Assembly: GCA_002484335.1 (NCBI GenBank) | Contig: DLJQ01000022.1 | Coordinates: forward strand, 101,988-165,987 | Reading direction: 5' to 3' | Source: Flavobacteriales bacterium UBA7612 | GTDB lineage: Bacteria > Bacteroidota > Bacteroidia > Flavobacteriales > Weeksellaceae | Length of the DNA: 64,000 nucleotides | Shown: piece by piece, positions 27,437 to 38,004 of the stretch | How the letters are laid out: each line of letters opens with the position of its first letter | Position numbering within the stretch: position 1 is the first letter of the stretch | Translations under genes and position numbers: made by a program | The notes under the pieces: model-generated | Databases searched by the model: none | The model's input: the letters and a program-made list of their open reading frames with translations, nothing else | What the model was told of the DNA's origin: nothing

Positions 27437-30373
27437 TTATTCGTTACAAGATTGTGTTATACATTTCCAATTATCTCCATTATAAATTTTTGTGCAATTA
27501 TCAGCCAAATCATAAATTATCATTCCTTCTTTTGGATCTAATATATTTGATGAACTTGGAATCCTTGATATTACAAATCCTTTGTTTTTTGATTCTAAAA
27601 CAAGGAAACCATTTGGTATTTCTTTTGGCCATGTAGAGTTAGGTTTTTGCAATGAAGAAATACCAGTATCAGAATTTAAGATAGCCTCATTAGTATTAAA
27701 ATATCCTGGTTTTACACAAATACTATTGTTACAGATTAAATTACCATCATTGTTTGTAGGATTACTAGCATCTACTTTCAAATTATATAATTTAATTGTG
27801 TTTATAGCACTAACTAATGATCCTACTTCTAATCTTATTTCATTAAAAGGTTTTGTCGCTCGAAAACCAAAATTCTTTTTTCCCGTTCCGATAGAAAGAA
27901 TTAATGATAAATCAAGTAAACTTGTACTATTTGCTACTTCTTGCTGTATACCATTTAAGTAAGTTTTAATGTAAAAAGTTTCTAAAAGATCTGCTTGTAT
28001 TATTTGTTGAACATCTTCAATTGTGAATCCTAAATAAGTACCACTTGGAAATATATTAGCAAGATCTAGAATACTTATTCCTGCCCTTCCTGCAACACCT
28101 ATACCTAAATTTAAAGTTGTAAAATCTGTTTCAGATGTTGTAATCAGATTCATTTCATTTGTTACAGAACATTGAGCACAAACCAAACCTTCGATACCTG
28201 TTCTGAATTGATTAATAACAACCGGATGATTAGATGTATTATCAATTGTATTCTCAACACTACAGTCTATTGCTTTTTGACAAGGATTAAGAATTGTTAA
28301 ATCATAGAGTCTTACTTCACCTAAAGATACTCCTACAGGTTGTTCATAGATAAACTGTATTTCATCAAAATCTTTAGTAGATTTAAACCCTAAAGTTTTA
28401 CGAATACGAGATGCTATGTTAGCACCTAAAAGGAAATTTCCTCCTTCTATTATTTCTGTTTGTACATTATCTTTTAATAATTTTAATTTAAACTTCGGTA
28501 AAGCACTAACATTTACTAAACTAGTTAATTCTATATCAAAAGAAACATATGTTCCTGCACTAATAGCACTTAATTGTTTTTCTATTGCTATAGTAGCAGT
28601 ACTAAGTATACCAACAGGGATATTTATAGTTGCATAAGTATCTGAATTACCATCTAAAATATTATTTAAATTTGTTACTCCTCCAATTGATATTCCTTGA
28701 AGATTTGTGTTTTTTCCTATATTTACAGGATATTCATTTTTATTAATTATTGTTGGTTGATTACAAGCTATTGACGGTCCTTCACACAATTTTTTAACAA
28801 TCATATTATAAATTCTTGTTTCACCAATAAGATCTAAACTTAATCCAGTTGATAAATTAAACTGAACTTCATCAAAATCTTTTGTTGTTATAAATCCAAC
28901 TATAGAAAGAGGATTTCCTCCCAAGCCTTCTACGTTTGATAATAGTGTATTAGAATTAGATTCTTCTTGTAATAAACCATTTAAATAAGTCTTTATTGTA
29001 ATCCCCCCTAATAAACTTAAATTCAACAAATTATTGTTTGATATTTCAAAACCTGCAAAATGTCCTGCATTAAACACTTGTTCTACAAGTCCAACAGATA
29101 AAGAAACATTTCCTAAAACAGATGCTGTGATATTCAATGACGCATAATCATCTGTATTACTATTAATTAAATTACTTGGATTATTAATAGAAGCTGATGT
29201 AATACCGGAAGTACCAGTTCTTAAAGGTTGAACAAAAGCAGGATAATTAGGATTTATTATTTTAGTATCTATATTACAAGCAGGATCTTCTCCTTTACAA
29301 TATTTTTTAACAATCATATTGTAAATTCTTGTTTCTCCTACAAGATTAGCATTTAATAAACTTGATAAACTAAATTGTACCTCATTAAAAGGTTTTGTAG
29401 TAATAAAGCCAATTACAGAACGAGGATTAGTACCTAAAGCTGTTACATTTGATAATAATGTATTAGAATTAGATTCCTCTTGTAATGTACCATTTAAATA
29501 AGTTTTTATTGTAATACCACTCAGTATACTTAAATCTAACAAATTATTGTTTGATATTTCAAAACCTGCAAAATTACCTATACTATAAGTTTGATTTAAA
29601 TCTCTTACTGAAACTTGAGCAGTACCAAATGCTGAAATACCTAAATCTATTGTTCCATAATCATTCAAATTACTATTAACAATATTTCCAAGATTATTCA
29701 TTTTACCTACAGATAAACCACTTAGACTGGTTTTATTATCACTATAATTGATTACTGCAGAAAAATTATCTTGTGAATTGATTACTGCAGAATTACCTTG
29801 TGAAATCTTTGTATCCTGATTACATTGCAAACTTTGAGTATTGGTACAAGGTGTAATTGCATAAAAATTATTCACGGAAGTAGTTGTTATTCCAATTGTA
29901 CTTACAGTTAATCTAATTTTATTAAATGGTTTTGTTGTTATTAATCCTAAATTCCTATTTGTAGCACTCGCTAAATTTATTGGAACCTGCATTGATATAA
30001 CATCATTAGTAGGGGTATTATTTAAAAATGTCTCTACCTTATAAGTTGTGGAAATAGATGCAAGACTAGTTTCAGATAAAACTACACCTGCATAAGTTCC
30101 TGCTGGAAATTGTCCTGAATTATTTTGTACTTCTACATATTCAGTTGCAGGAAGAAGTGCTGATGTCCAACTAGAAGCATTATTTAAATCGTTATCTATT
30201 ATAACGTTTTTATTACTAAACCGATCTACCCCAAGTGCTGTGGAGGAGGTAACAGCAACATTATAATTATTAGTTGTCCAAGAAATAGGTAAAGAACAAT
30301 TTGTTTGTGCAAATAGTATATTGTTAATTGATGTAAAAAAAAACAGCAATAAATAGTTAATTCTTTTTTCCAT
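27437..30373 (-). CDS. large secreted protein with four internal repeat domains
   Basis: A 978-residue exported protein with a signal peptide (LLLFFFTSINNILFAQ). After an N-terminal unit (residues about 22-183), four related domains of about 160-180 residues follow. Each includes a paired-Cys boundary, a GxFAGFEI or TYVSFDI strand, IKTYLNG, and a GFITTKPFNEVQF/GFKSTKDFDEIQF block. The second and third are the closest pair, sharing FAGFEISNNNLL and EESNSNTLLSNV. The C-terminus carries the LVLES...IYNGDNW module also found in the next gene. No Por-type sorting domain is obvious. A beta-rich adhesin or surface-layer role is plausible; no known function is recognised. Confidence 0.7.
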   Translation of the reverse strand: MEKRINYLLLFFFTSINNILFAQTNCSLPISWTTNNYNVAVTSSTALGVDRFSNKNVIIDNDLNNASSWTSALLPATEYVEVQNNSGQFPAGTYAGVVLSETSLASISTTYKVETFLNNTPTNDVISMQVPINLASATNRNLGLITTKPFNKIRLTVSTIGITTTSVNNFYAITPCTNTQSLQCNQDTKISQGNSAVINSQDNFSAVINYSDNKTSLSGLSVGKMNNLGNIVNSNLNDYGTIDLGISAFGTAQVSVRDLNQTYSIGNFAGFEISNNNLLDLSILSGITIKTYLNGTLQEESNSNTLLSNVTALGTNPRSVIGFITTKPFNEVQFSLSSLLNANLVGETRIYNMIVKKYCKGEDPACNIDTKIINPNYPAFVQPLRTGTSGITSASINNPSNLINSNTDDYASLNITASVLGNVSLSVGLVEQVFNAGHFAGFEISNNNLLNLSLLGGITIKTYLNGLLQEESNSNTLLSNVEGLGGNPLSIVGFITTKDFDEVQFNLSTGLSLDLIGETRIYNMIVKKLCEGPSIACNQPTIINKNEYPVNIGKNTNLQGISIGGVTNLNNILDGNSDTYATINIPVGILSTATIAIEKQLSAISAGTYVSFDIELTSLVNVSALPKFKLKLLKDNVQTEIIEGGNFLLGANIASRIRKTLGFKSTKDFDEIQFIYEQPVGVSLGEVRLYDLTILNPCQKAIDCSVENTIDNTSNHPVVINQFRTGIEGLVCAQCSVTNEMNLITTSETDFTTLNLGIGVAGRAGISILDLANIFPSGTYLGFTIEDVQQIIQADLLETFYIKTYLNGIQQEVANSTSLLDLSLILSIGTGKKNFGFRATKPFNEIRLEVGSLVSAINTIKLYNLKVDASNPTNNDGNLICNNSICVKPGYFNTNEAILNSDTGISSLQKPNSTWPKEIPNGFLVLESKNKGFVISRIPSSSNILDPKEGMIIYDLADNCTKIYNGDNWKCITQSCNE

Positions 30374-30746
30374 ATAAATTAGTTTTTAATTAGTTTTTTT
30401 AGTTATAGCTGGAATTTAAATATTATATAAAAGTTTATTTATTAAAACTTTACAAAATAATAATATCTATATTTTTTTGATTTTATCAAATTTACAAAAA
30501 AAACAATATAGTGTATGAAAATATTTTTATTCAATAAAAAAACTAAAAGGATTTGTAGTAATCCGAAAAAACATTGTTTGTCACTGAATGATTTAGCTAA
30601 CAATTGCAATCTTGGAAAGTTGCTATTGCTAGGTACTTTGAGATAACAACTCGCACGAGAAGCAACATTTTTGTTGCATTTTTATCAAAAAAAAATCAGT
30701 ACAAAATATATTGTACTGATTTTTCTAAAAATTGTTGAGCTAATTA
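30374..30746. other. intergenic region with G+C-richer segment and hairpins
   Basis: This 373-bp region has no ORF. The segment at about 30595-30665 is noticeably richer in G+C than its flanks and is unexplained. It is followed by a hairpin at 30662-30677 (GCAACA/TGTTGC, then a T-rich run) and by the terminator at 30691-30724. The left part should hold the promoter of the secreted-protein pair. Confidence 0.45.
30691..30724 (-). terminator. intrinsic terminator of the alpha-2-macroglobulin gene
   Basis: A perfect 14-bp stem (AAAAATCAGTACAA/TTGTACTGATTTTT) with a 6-nt loop, 22 bp past the stop on the minus strand. Confidence 0.9.
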
Positions 30747-33700
30747 CTATTTAATCTCAACACGAATTCCTTCGCTTTGTGCACTTAATTCTGGTGCATA
30801 CATATTTTGCATTGATGTTATTCCGTTAGAAAAATTACCTGCATTATTTGCTTTTAAATCGTATTCGAAAACATACGTTCCTTTTCGCATAGAATCTGCA
30901 AAGAAATTAGTTGCTGCATCACGAGTACTTTCGTAATAACCAAATTCTCCTTTCCACTTATAACCAGATAATACATTAACTGGCTCGAAACCACTTGCAC
31001 GCATATCTTTTATATGTACAAACTGCATTGTTCTATCGATAGAAATTTCCAAACGAACTGTTACTACATCTCCTACTTTTATTGGCGTTTGAGCTGTAAT
31101 TTCTTTAAGAACTGGTCCATTTGTAGTGTTCTGTTTTAGATATAATTTTTTATTGAATTGGATTCCTGTTTCAGCAGATTTTATTTTATCTAAATCTTCG
31201 AAATATTGCCAATACATTGCTCCCCAAGCAACTCCTGGAAAAGTTTTTGTAACTTCTATTTTCCCCATATCTGGTTTTATTTCTTCTTTGTTCCAAGATG
31301 TTTTCACATAACCAGAACCAGCTTGCGGATTATTATCTAAATCTATAGTCTGGTTTCCTACTTTTACAACAATTCCTTTGTCTGCATCTATCCAAGATTT
31401 ACCAAAGTTCATTAATGCATATACTGCTTTTGTTGTTGCTTTTGTTGAATTCCATTGATTTGTTTGACGATTTTTTAATAACCAAACTTTCATTTCTTCG
31501 ATAGATTTTTCGTCTTTTAAAACTTCGTCGAACGCTTCTATCAAAATAGATTGTGTTTCTACTGGAGCTTGATACCAGAACCAACCAGCTTGGTTTTCTT
31601 TCCAATACATTCCCATTTCATCTGAAAGAACTGCTTTTTCTTTCACAGCATTTAATGTTACCTTAGCTGAAGATTGCATACCAAAACGATTCATTACAAT
31701 TGCTGCCATTGCTTTTTGTTGTAATGATAAATCTAGTTTTTCATCGTTTAAGCTTTTCAACATTGCATTTTTCATTTCATCCAATTCTTTTGACATTGGA
31801 ACATCGTTCAAGAAGAAAGAACGTGCATACAAATAATGTAATCCATCTGAATAAACTACATTTTTAAATGCTTTTTCATTTGTTTTAAATTCATTGAAAC
31901 GTTTTAAATTTTCGCTATCGATAAATTGAATCGATTTCTTGATTAATGGATTTACATCTATTCCAAAAGCATCAAACTTAACATCCATTTTTTTCAGATT
32001 TCCGAATCCTGCAACGATATGAGTTGTAATGTACTCGTTTGGTTTTCCTCCGTCGAACCAAGAGAATCCTCCATTACTTTGCTGTTTATCTGATAATTTT
32101 TGGAAAGCAGCTTTCATTTCATTTTGCATTTGATTCAATTGAAATAAAACTGCAATTTGTTTCATTTGTTCTTCTTCGCTTTCTGCATTTCTTAACCAAG
32201 GTGTTTCTTCTAAAATAATATTTTTTAATTCTTGGTTCAATTGTAATTTAGATTTCAATTCCCCTTTTTTATTCCAATCATCAAAAACAGCTTTTATTTT
32301 TGGATTAGAATTTATCACTTTTTCTGAAACCATATTTCCATATAGACGAGCAAACACTTGTTCTGCACATTCGTAAGGATATTCACGTAAATAAGGTAAT
32401 GAGAAAACAGCATACCAAATTGGATTAGTCGTCATCTCGAACGTTAACTTGTAATTATCTAACGTTTTTGATTGATTATTGATTAAGTGGTCAAACTTAA
32501 ATGTTTTGTTTTGCCCCTCTTTTACATAGATTGGTAATGTTTCTGTTACCAACATTCTGTTTGTTAAGATTGGTAATGCAGATTCTTCTCCATCTGAAAA
32601 TTCTCCAGCAGTTGCTACAACACGATAAACAACAGCAGAAATATTTTGAGGAATTTCTATTGTCCAAGTAACTTGTGTTGAATTTCCTTTTGCTGCCGTA
32701 AAATTCTGAATTGCATTTGTTAAATTAAATTTTGCATCTATTGGTTGATTTGTAAATGCATCGAATAACATTAATTTTGCCGAACCATTAAGTACCTTAT
32801 CTGATAAATTATTAATTTTTGATGAGATAGAAATTTTATCTCCTTCTCTTAAGAATCTTGGCATATTTGGTACAACCATTAATTCTTTTTGTGTACGAAC
32901 TTTTTGCTCTAAATAACCCGTTTTAAGGTCTTTTGTATAAGCCAAAGCCATAAATTTCCATTCTGTTAAACTTTCTGGTGCTGTAAACTCTATAATTACA
33001 TTTCCGTCTGCATCTGTTTTAAGATTTGGAAAAAAGAATGCTGTTTCATTTAAGTTTGTACGTGCTTGCACATTATCTAAGGCTTTGTTTGCACCAGCTT
33101 TTGTTGTAATAACTACTACTCCATTTGCTCCTCTAGCACCATATAATGATGTTGCAGCTGCATCTTTTAGAATATTCATAGATTGAATATCCGTTGGATT
33201 GATATCTGTTGGCATTTTATCAAATACAACTCCATCAATAACATAAATTGCATTTTCATTTACTTCTGATGAAGATGAACCACGAATAGCGAATTTATCA
33301 GTAATTACAGCTTCTCCTAAATCAGCAGATTTTTCTAATGCTATTCCTGAAACACTTCCTGACAAAGCACTTTCCCTTCCTTCAGCATTTACTATAGGAG
33401 CAGCAACCTTCATTCTCATGAAATTCATTCTGTAATTATTAAAACCAAAATCGAATAAATTAAGATTCAATCCTCTGTAATCATCTCTATAAAAATCATA
33501 TTTATTTTGATAATATATTGTTCTTGAACCATTTGTTGAATAAATTCCTGCTAAATAATATTGATAATTCAATCGAGGATTTGTAATGTTGTATACATTA
33601 AAATCAAAAGAATTTGATGCAAATTGGTCTAAAGAAGCATCGTACATTCCTGCTAAAACCTCAGCCGAAACTTTATCTTTGTTTGCTCCTTCTATCTTTA

Positions 33701-36700
33701 ATTGCCATTTTTCTTTTTCTCCTGGTGTTAATTTATCTCTTAAAACTTCAGTTGTAATTTTTAAATCCTTATTGGTATAAGGAACAGCTAATGTTAAACT
33801 ACCAGACTGAACATCGTTGAATTTTGTCATTACATAATTCATATAAATTCCTCCACGATATTCTTCTTTAATTGGAATTTCTATTCTTGATTTTTTATCA
33901 ATTTCTAAAAATCCTTTTTCTATAATTTTTTGATTAGCTTCTATTTCATAATAAACATATGTTCCTTTTGAACCAGATTTAAAATCTATTTTTGCAATAT
34001 CATTTGGCTGATAAGATGATTTATCTTGAGAAACAGTTAAAATTGTTTTTATTTCTTTTGCTTTTTTCTCATTAGAAATATAAATTAATCGTTCTACTTC
34101 CACTTTTTGTGTTCCATCTAATACATAGCCTTTTACAACATAATAACCTTCTTCTAGATTATTTGCTTGATTAAATTTAATTTCATCAGAAATTGCTGTA
34201 TCAAAATCTGTTTCAAAAACCTTTTTATTCAATTCCCATGTTTTTGGATTCATTTCGTCTCCATAAGGTTCATGAGGAAATAATTTTCTGAATTCTTCTT
34301 TTGAATAAAAATTATAATCTGTTGTAAATTTCTGACGACGAACAACTTCTTTAGGTGCATTTAATGAATATATTTCTAAATGACCTTTTCCATCTAATTT
34401 TTCATCGTTTAAATTTTTAACATTAACTGTAAATGATTTTAATTCATCAACATTTATCTTATTTCCTAAATTTACACTCAATACCATTCTTGTATCTCCT
34501 ACTTTTACAGTTGAAGACGTAAATTGAGTTTCTCCATTGATATCTGTCACAGAAACATCTATAGAATAAGAATATACTCTTGTTTCATCTTTCTTTTTTT
34601 CTGATGCTGGTTTAGCAACAAAATCAAACGAAAACTTACCTTCTGAATCTGTCGTAACTTCTCCAAATGATATTTCTTCACGTTGTCCACGATTACTAGG
34701 AATAGTACGATACCAAGGCCAAAAAGTAAATATTTCTTGTCGATAAACTCTGTAACTTACTTTTGCGTTATCTATATTTGCACCCGAAAAAGCAATTGCT
34801 TTTCCTTCTACTTTTACCTTATCATTTAAACTATAAACGCCTTTATTTTTTTCGATTTCAACCTCAAATTTAGGTCGTTTATATTCTTCTACTTTAAAAG
34901 AATAACTTCCTACATCATCATTTCCTTCGGTAACATAAATTCTAAAATTACCTGTTAAACCAGAAACTGGTAAAACAAAATTTCCATTCACAGAACCAAA
35001 TTCATTTGTTGTTAATTCTACTTGAGATACTTCTTTTCTATTTACATCTTTTAAAACAAGTTTTAATTTTTTATTTGGAATAACATTTCTGTTTTTATCT
35101 GTAGATTTATAAAAAATTCCTTTAAAATAAACTGTTTGTCCTGGACGATAGATTGCACGATCTGTAAATAGTTTTACTGAGTTTGTGAAATCTACATCTT
35201 TAATATACCTGTCATTATAATAAGATGATGAATAAATTGCATTTTCATCTTTTACTCTATAACTAAAACTTCTCCATCCTTGTGGTACACTAATTTCTCC
35301 ATTTTTATCTGATGTTAAAACTTTAGTTTCTTTGCTATTGTAATTCGTTGTATTTAAAAACTCTATTGCAACATTTTTTTCTGGTTTTCCAGTTAATCTA
35401 TTGACTACAGATATTTTTCCATTCAGAGAGTTTAAAGCATAATTAGAAACAGCTATATCAATATAATCTATATCTTCTTTTTTTGCAATCTTAAAAGACG
35501 GATCGTTAGAGAATAAAACAATATATCTTCCATTAACTAATGGATTCAATTTTACTACTGTAGAATGAAATTGATAATCATCAAACAATTTTAAATCAAT
35601 CGAATATTCTTCAACAACTTTTAAGCTATCCAAAAAATCTTGTGCTTTTTTTACATTATTATCATTATATACATATAATGCTTGTTGTTTAGAGTCTTTA
35701 TCAAAACCAACATTATATGCTAAAATTTTTACATAAATTTTATCTAAATTTTTATGTGATACTTTAACTGGTGTATTTTGATTTACAGAAATATATTTCT
35801 CTGCATCGACACTAAATTCTTTTGATTTTATTTTCTCTACCAAACTATCTATTGCATTCTTATCTGTAGCATCTGGATAAGTTTGTGCAACTATTTTCTG
35901 AATCGCAAAAATATGATTGATGTTATCTAATTTATTATCCTGCAAAGCATATAAATCTGTTGCTAATGATAAATATACATAAGCTGAATACCATGCACTA
36001 GTATACTTTTTTGCCAATGCTTCTTTTTGTTTTATAAATTCATCTGAAGAAAGTGTAGAACGTTTTGCATTCAACAGATTCAGTTCATTATATAAAACAG
36101 CATTTAGGTGATTGCTTTTTTGATTAATCGATGACAAATCAGAATAAAAAGCATTTACTTTGTTTTGTTGATCATCTGTATTCAAATAATTTATATACTC
36201 ATTAACTAATATATCATAAACAGTTGGTGTAATATCTAATTGTTTATTCGCTGTTTTTAGTTCATCTGATATATTTAAAATCAATTTATAATTAATTGCT
36301 TTTGTTGTAATTAATTCATTTTTTTGATCAATTGATTTTTCAAAATAATTATTAATTGTTTTATGAAAAGTATCTTCTGTCCAAAAGCGAACATCATTTG
36401 TAGATTGATTTTCTACATTTGTTCTACCTTGTATTTCCCATCTGTTTTCGTCAAAATATAAACTATATAATTGTGCTAAATAAGAATTTACAATTGCATC
36501 ATTTACTTTTGATTTTCCATTTAATTCTTTTTTGAATAAATCGAATACAAAATTTACATCATCTTTTTCGTCTGATGTTACAACTTTTATCTTCGACTCA
36601 TAAAATAAAGCTTTCAAATAGCTTGGTTCATTATTTTCTTTGCGTGATAAATCTTTTATTACATCTATTTTAGGTTGAATTGATTTAAATTGACCACTTG

Positions 36701-36803
36701 CCAATTCCTTATCAATTTCTTTCCACTTTTGATCAATCTGTTGCGACTGAGCCATAAGCATTGTATTGGTTAATATAAATACTAAGTACAGAATCTGTTT
36801 CAT
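30747..36803 (-). CDS. alpha-2-macroglobulin family protein with inserted TonB-plug-like domain
   Basis: An exported protein of about 2018 residues (signal LYLVFILTNTMLMAQSQ). It contains MG-type beta-sandwich domains, including LFTDRAIYRPGQTVYFKGIF near residue 534. The bait-to-thioester half carries the thioester motif CAEQ (Cys1479-Gln1482) within YPYECAEQVFARLYG. Residues about 1160-1236 insert a TonB-receptor plug-like stretch (FAIRGSSSSEVNENAIYVID; IQSMNILKDAAATSLYGARG; VVVITTKAG), a fusion known from Bacteroidota. Bacterial alpha-2-macroglobulins trap foreign proteases in the periplasm or at the surface. The usual pbpC partner is not adjacent. The ATG at 36803 puts the signal peptide at the N-terminus; the longer start at 36830 does not. 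Confidence 0.9.
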   Translation of the reverse strand: MKQILYLVFILTNTMLMAQSQQIDQKWKEIDKELASGQFKSIQPKIDVIKDLSRKENNEPSYLKALFYESKIKVVTSDEKDDVNFVFDLFKKELNGKSKVNDAIVNSYLAQLYSLYFDENRWEIQGRTNVENQSTNDVRFWTEDTFHKTINNYFEKSIDQKNELITTKAINYKLILNISDELKTANKQLDITPTVYDILVNEYINYLNTDDQQNKVNAFYSDLSSINQKSNHLNAVLYNELNLLNAKRSTLSSDEFIKQKEALAKKYTSAWYSAYVYLSLATDLYALQDNKLDNINHIFAIQKIVAQTYPDATDKNAIDSLVEKIKSKEFSVDAEKYISVNQNTPVKVSHKNLDKIYVKILAYNVGFDKDSKQQALYVYNDNNVKKAQDFLDSLKVVEEYSIDLKLFDDYQFHSTVVKLNPLVNGRYIVLFSNDPSFKIAKKEDIDYIDIAVSNYALNSLNGKISVVNRLTGKPEKNVAIEFLNTTNYNSKETKVLTSDKNGEISVPQGWRSFSYRVKDENAIYSSSYYNDRYIKDVDFTNSVKLFTDRAIYRPGQTVYFKGIFYKSTDKNRNVIPNKKLKLVLKDVNRKEVSQVELTTNEFGSVNGNFVLPVSGLTGNFRIYVTEGNDDVGSYSFKVEEYKRPKFEVEIEKNKGVYSLNDKVKVEGKAIAFSGANIDNAKVSYRVYRQEIFTFWPWYRTIPSNRGQREEISFGEVTTDSEGKFSFDFVAKPASEKKKDETRVYSYSIDVSVTDINGETQFTSSTVKVGDTRMVLSVNLGNKINVDELKSFTVNVKNLNDEKLDGKGHLEIYSLNAPKEVVRRQKFTTDYNFYSKEEFRKLFPHEPYGDEMNPKTWELNKKVFETDFDTAISDEIKFNQANNLEEGYYVVKGYVLDGTQKVEVERLIYISNEKKAKEIKTILTVSQDKSSYQPNDIAKIDFKSGSKGTYVYYEIEANQKIIEKGFLEIDKKSRIEIPIKEEYRGGIYMNYVMTKFNDVQSGSLTLAVPYTNKDLKITTEVLRDKLTPGEKEKWQLKIEGANKDKVSAEVLAGMYDASLDQFASNSFDFNVYNITNPRLNYQYYLAGIYSTNGSRTIYYQNKYDFYRDDYRGLNLNLFDFGFNNYRMNFMRMKVAAPIVNAEGRESALSGSVSGIALEKSADLGEAVITDKFAIRGSSSSEVNENAIYVIDGVVFDKMPTDINPTDIQSMNILKDAAATSLYGARGANGVVVITTKAGANKALDNVQARTNLNETAFFFPNLKTDADGNVIIEFTAPESLTEWKFMALAYTKDLKTGYLEQKVRTQKELMVVPNMPRFLREGDKISISSKINNLSDKVLNGSAKLMLFDAFTNQPIDAKFNLTNAIQNFTAAKGNSTQVTWTIEIPQNISAVVYRVVATAGEFSDGEESALPILTNRMLVTETLPIYVKEGQNKTFKFDHLINNQSKTLDNYKLTFEMTTNPIWYAVFSLPYLREYPYECAEQVFARLYGNMVSEKVINSNPKIKAVFDDWNKKGELKSKLQLNQELKNIILEETPWLRNAESEEEQMKQIAVLFQLNQMQNEMKAAFQKLSDKQQSNGGFSWFDGGKPNEYITTHIVAGFGNLKKMDVKFDAFGIDVNPLIKKSIQFIDSENLKRFNEFKTNEKAFKNVVYSDGLHYLYARSFFLNDVPMSKELDEMKNAMLKSLNDEKLDLSLQQKAMAAIVMNRFGMQSSAKVTLNAVKEKAVLSDEMGMYWKENQAGWFWYQAPVETQSILIEAFDEVLKDEKSIEEMKVWLLKNRQTNQWNSTKATTKAVYALMNFGKSWIDADKGIVVKVGNQTIDLDNNPQAGSGYVKTSWNKEEIKPDMGKIEVTKTFPGVAWGAMYWQYFEDLDKIKSAETGIQFNKKLYLKQNTTNGPVLKEITAQTPIKVGDVVTVRLEISIDRTMQFVHIKDMRASGFEPVNVLSGYKWKGEFGYYESTRDAATNFFADSMRKGTYVFEYDLKANNAGNFSNGITSMQNMYAPELSAQSEGIRVEIK

Positions 36804-36957
36804 AGTTTGTTCTTTTATGAATAGATGCAATATACGGAAAAATGGTTGCCTGACAGTATAAAAAAAACATGAATTATTGATTAATCATCTGATTTACAAA
36901 CTTATATTTTATAAAAAATAATCTTAATTAATAAAATTAAAATTCATTAAACTATAA

Positions 36958-36977
36958 AAGCAGGATTACTCCTGCTT
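36958..36977 (-). terminator. intrinsic terminator after AraC gene
   Basis: A perfect 8-bp stem (AAGCAGGA/TCCTGCTT) with a 4-nt loop lies 38 bp past the AraC stop, followed on the minus strand by a T-rich stretch. Confidence 0.8.
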
Positions 36978-37014
36978 AAATGATTTTATACAATTTATAT
37001 AATATTTTATTTTT

Positions 37015-37926
37015 TTATTGATTTGATGGAATACCATCATTTCTATCTGGTTGATTTAACCAAATGTTATCCCTATATTCTGTTGGAGTAATTCCTGCTA
37101 TTTTTTTAAACAATTGTGTAAAATGTGATGCTGTTTGAAAATTAAGCTCATAAGCTATTTCTGCTATTCTTCTACTGGAATGTAGTAGTGCTTTACTATA
37201 ATTAATATCTGTCTCATTAATCCATTGTTTTGGTTTTTTTTGAGTGACATCTTTAACACATTTATTCAAATAATTTTCTGTAACATTTAATTTATCTGCA
37301 TAAAAACTTACTTTTTTTTCTTCTATATGATGTTTAAACAATAAATCTTTAAACTGTAGAGATAATTCCATTGGACGTGTAGAGAAATTAGGAATTTTTT
37401 TATTCTCATGTTTAAGTAATTTAAGTAACACAACATGTAACATTGCAATTACAATATCATTTAAAAGTAGATTATTCAAAAAAATTTCTTTCTCCATTAA
37501 AATTAATAATTGTTCAATCATTGTAAAAGTAAGTTTATCAAATTTCAAATATGGAGACATTAAATAAATACTTGATTTATATTTTGGTAATTCTTGCTCA
37601 GATAATATATGATTTTCATAAGCTAAGTAAAAACCTTCTAAATCTTCAGACATTTCTAATGTTGCAGTTATTGTTCCTTGTTTTATAAAAATAATTTCAT
37701 TTGCTTCAGCATGATATTCTTTATTTTCTAAATATTGCTTAATACTTCCCTTTGTAACAAAAATAATAAAATTAAAAGTTGTTCTATACGGAATAACAGG
37801 CATTAAAATACCTCTCAAGTAGTATTCCAATCGATATAATTGTATATCTTCATTATTACCTAAAACTTGATCTGTAAGATTATTCAGAAAAAGTTCTTTA
37901 TATTGAGAATTTGATAATACTTCCAT
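37015..37926 (-). CDS. AraC-family transcriptional regulator at the end of the urease operon
   Basis: A 303-residue regulator: a cupin-like N-terminal half (FIIFVTKGSIKQYLENKEYH; ANEIIFIKQGTIT), a linker, and a C-terminal double helix-turn-helix (VSFYADKLNVTENYLNKCVK; IAEIAYELNFQTASHFTQLF; ITPTEYRDN). It lies 78 bp downstream of the urea channel gene on the same strand with no terminator between them, so it may be the last operon gene. Enterobacterial urease can be controlled by the AraC-type UreR. Equivalence here is only suggested by position, and the proteins may not be orthologous. Confidence 0.8.
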   Translation of the reverse strand: MEVLSNSQYKELFLNNLTDQVLGNNEDIQLYRLEYYLRGILMPVIPYRTTFNFIIFVTKGSIKQYLENKEYHAEANEIIFIKQGTITATLEMSEDLEGFYLAYENHILSEQELPKYKSSIYLMSPYLKFDKLTFTMIEQLLILMEKEIFLNNLLLNDIVIAMLHVVLLKLLKHENKKIPNFSTRPMELSLQFKDLLFKHHIEEKKVSFYADKLNVTENYLNKCVKDVTQKKPKQWINETDINYSKALLHSSRRIAEIAYELNFQTASHFTQLFKKIAGITPTEYRDNIWLNQPDRNDGIPSNQ

Positions 37927-38004
37927 ATCTTGATAATGAGATTTTATAAAAAGTCTAATATTGCGACAGAAATTAAGATTAATAAAATTATATATTAAAC
38001 ATAA

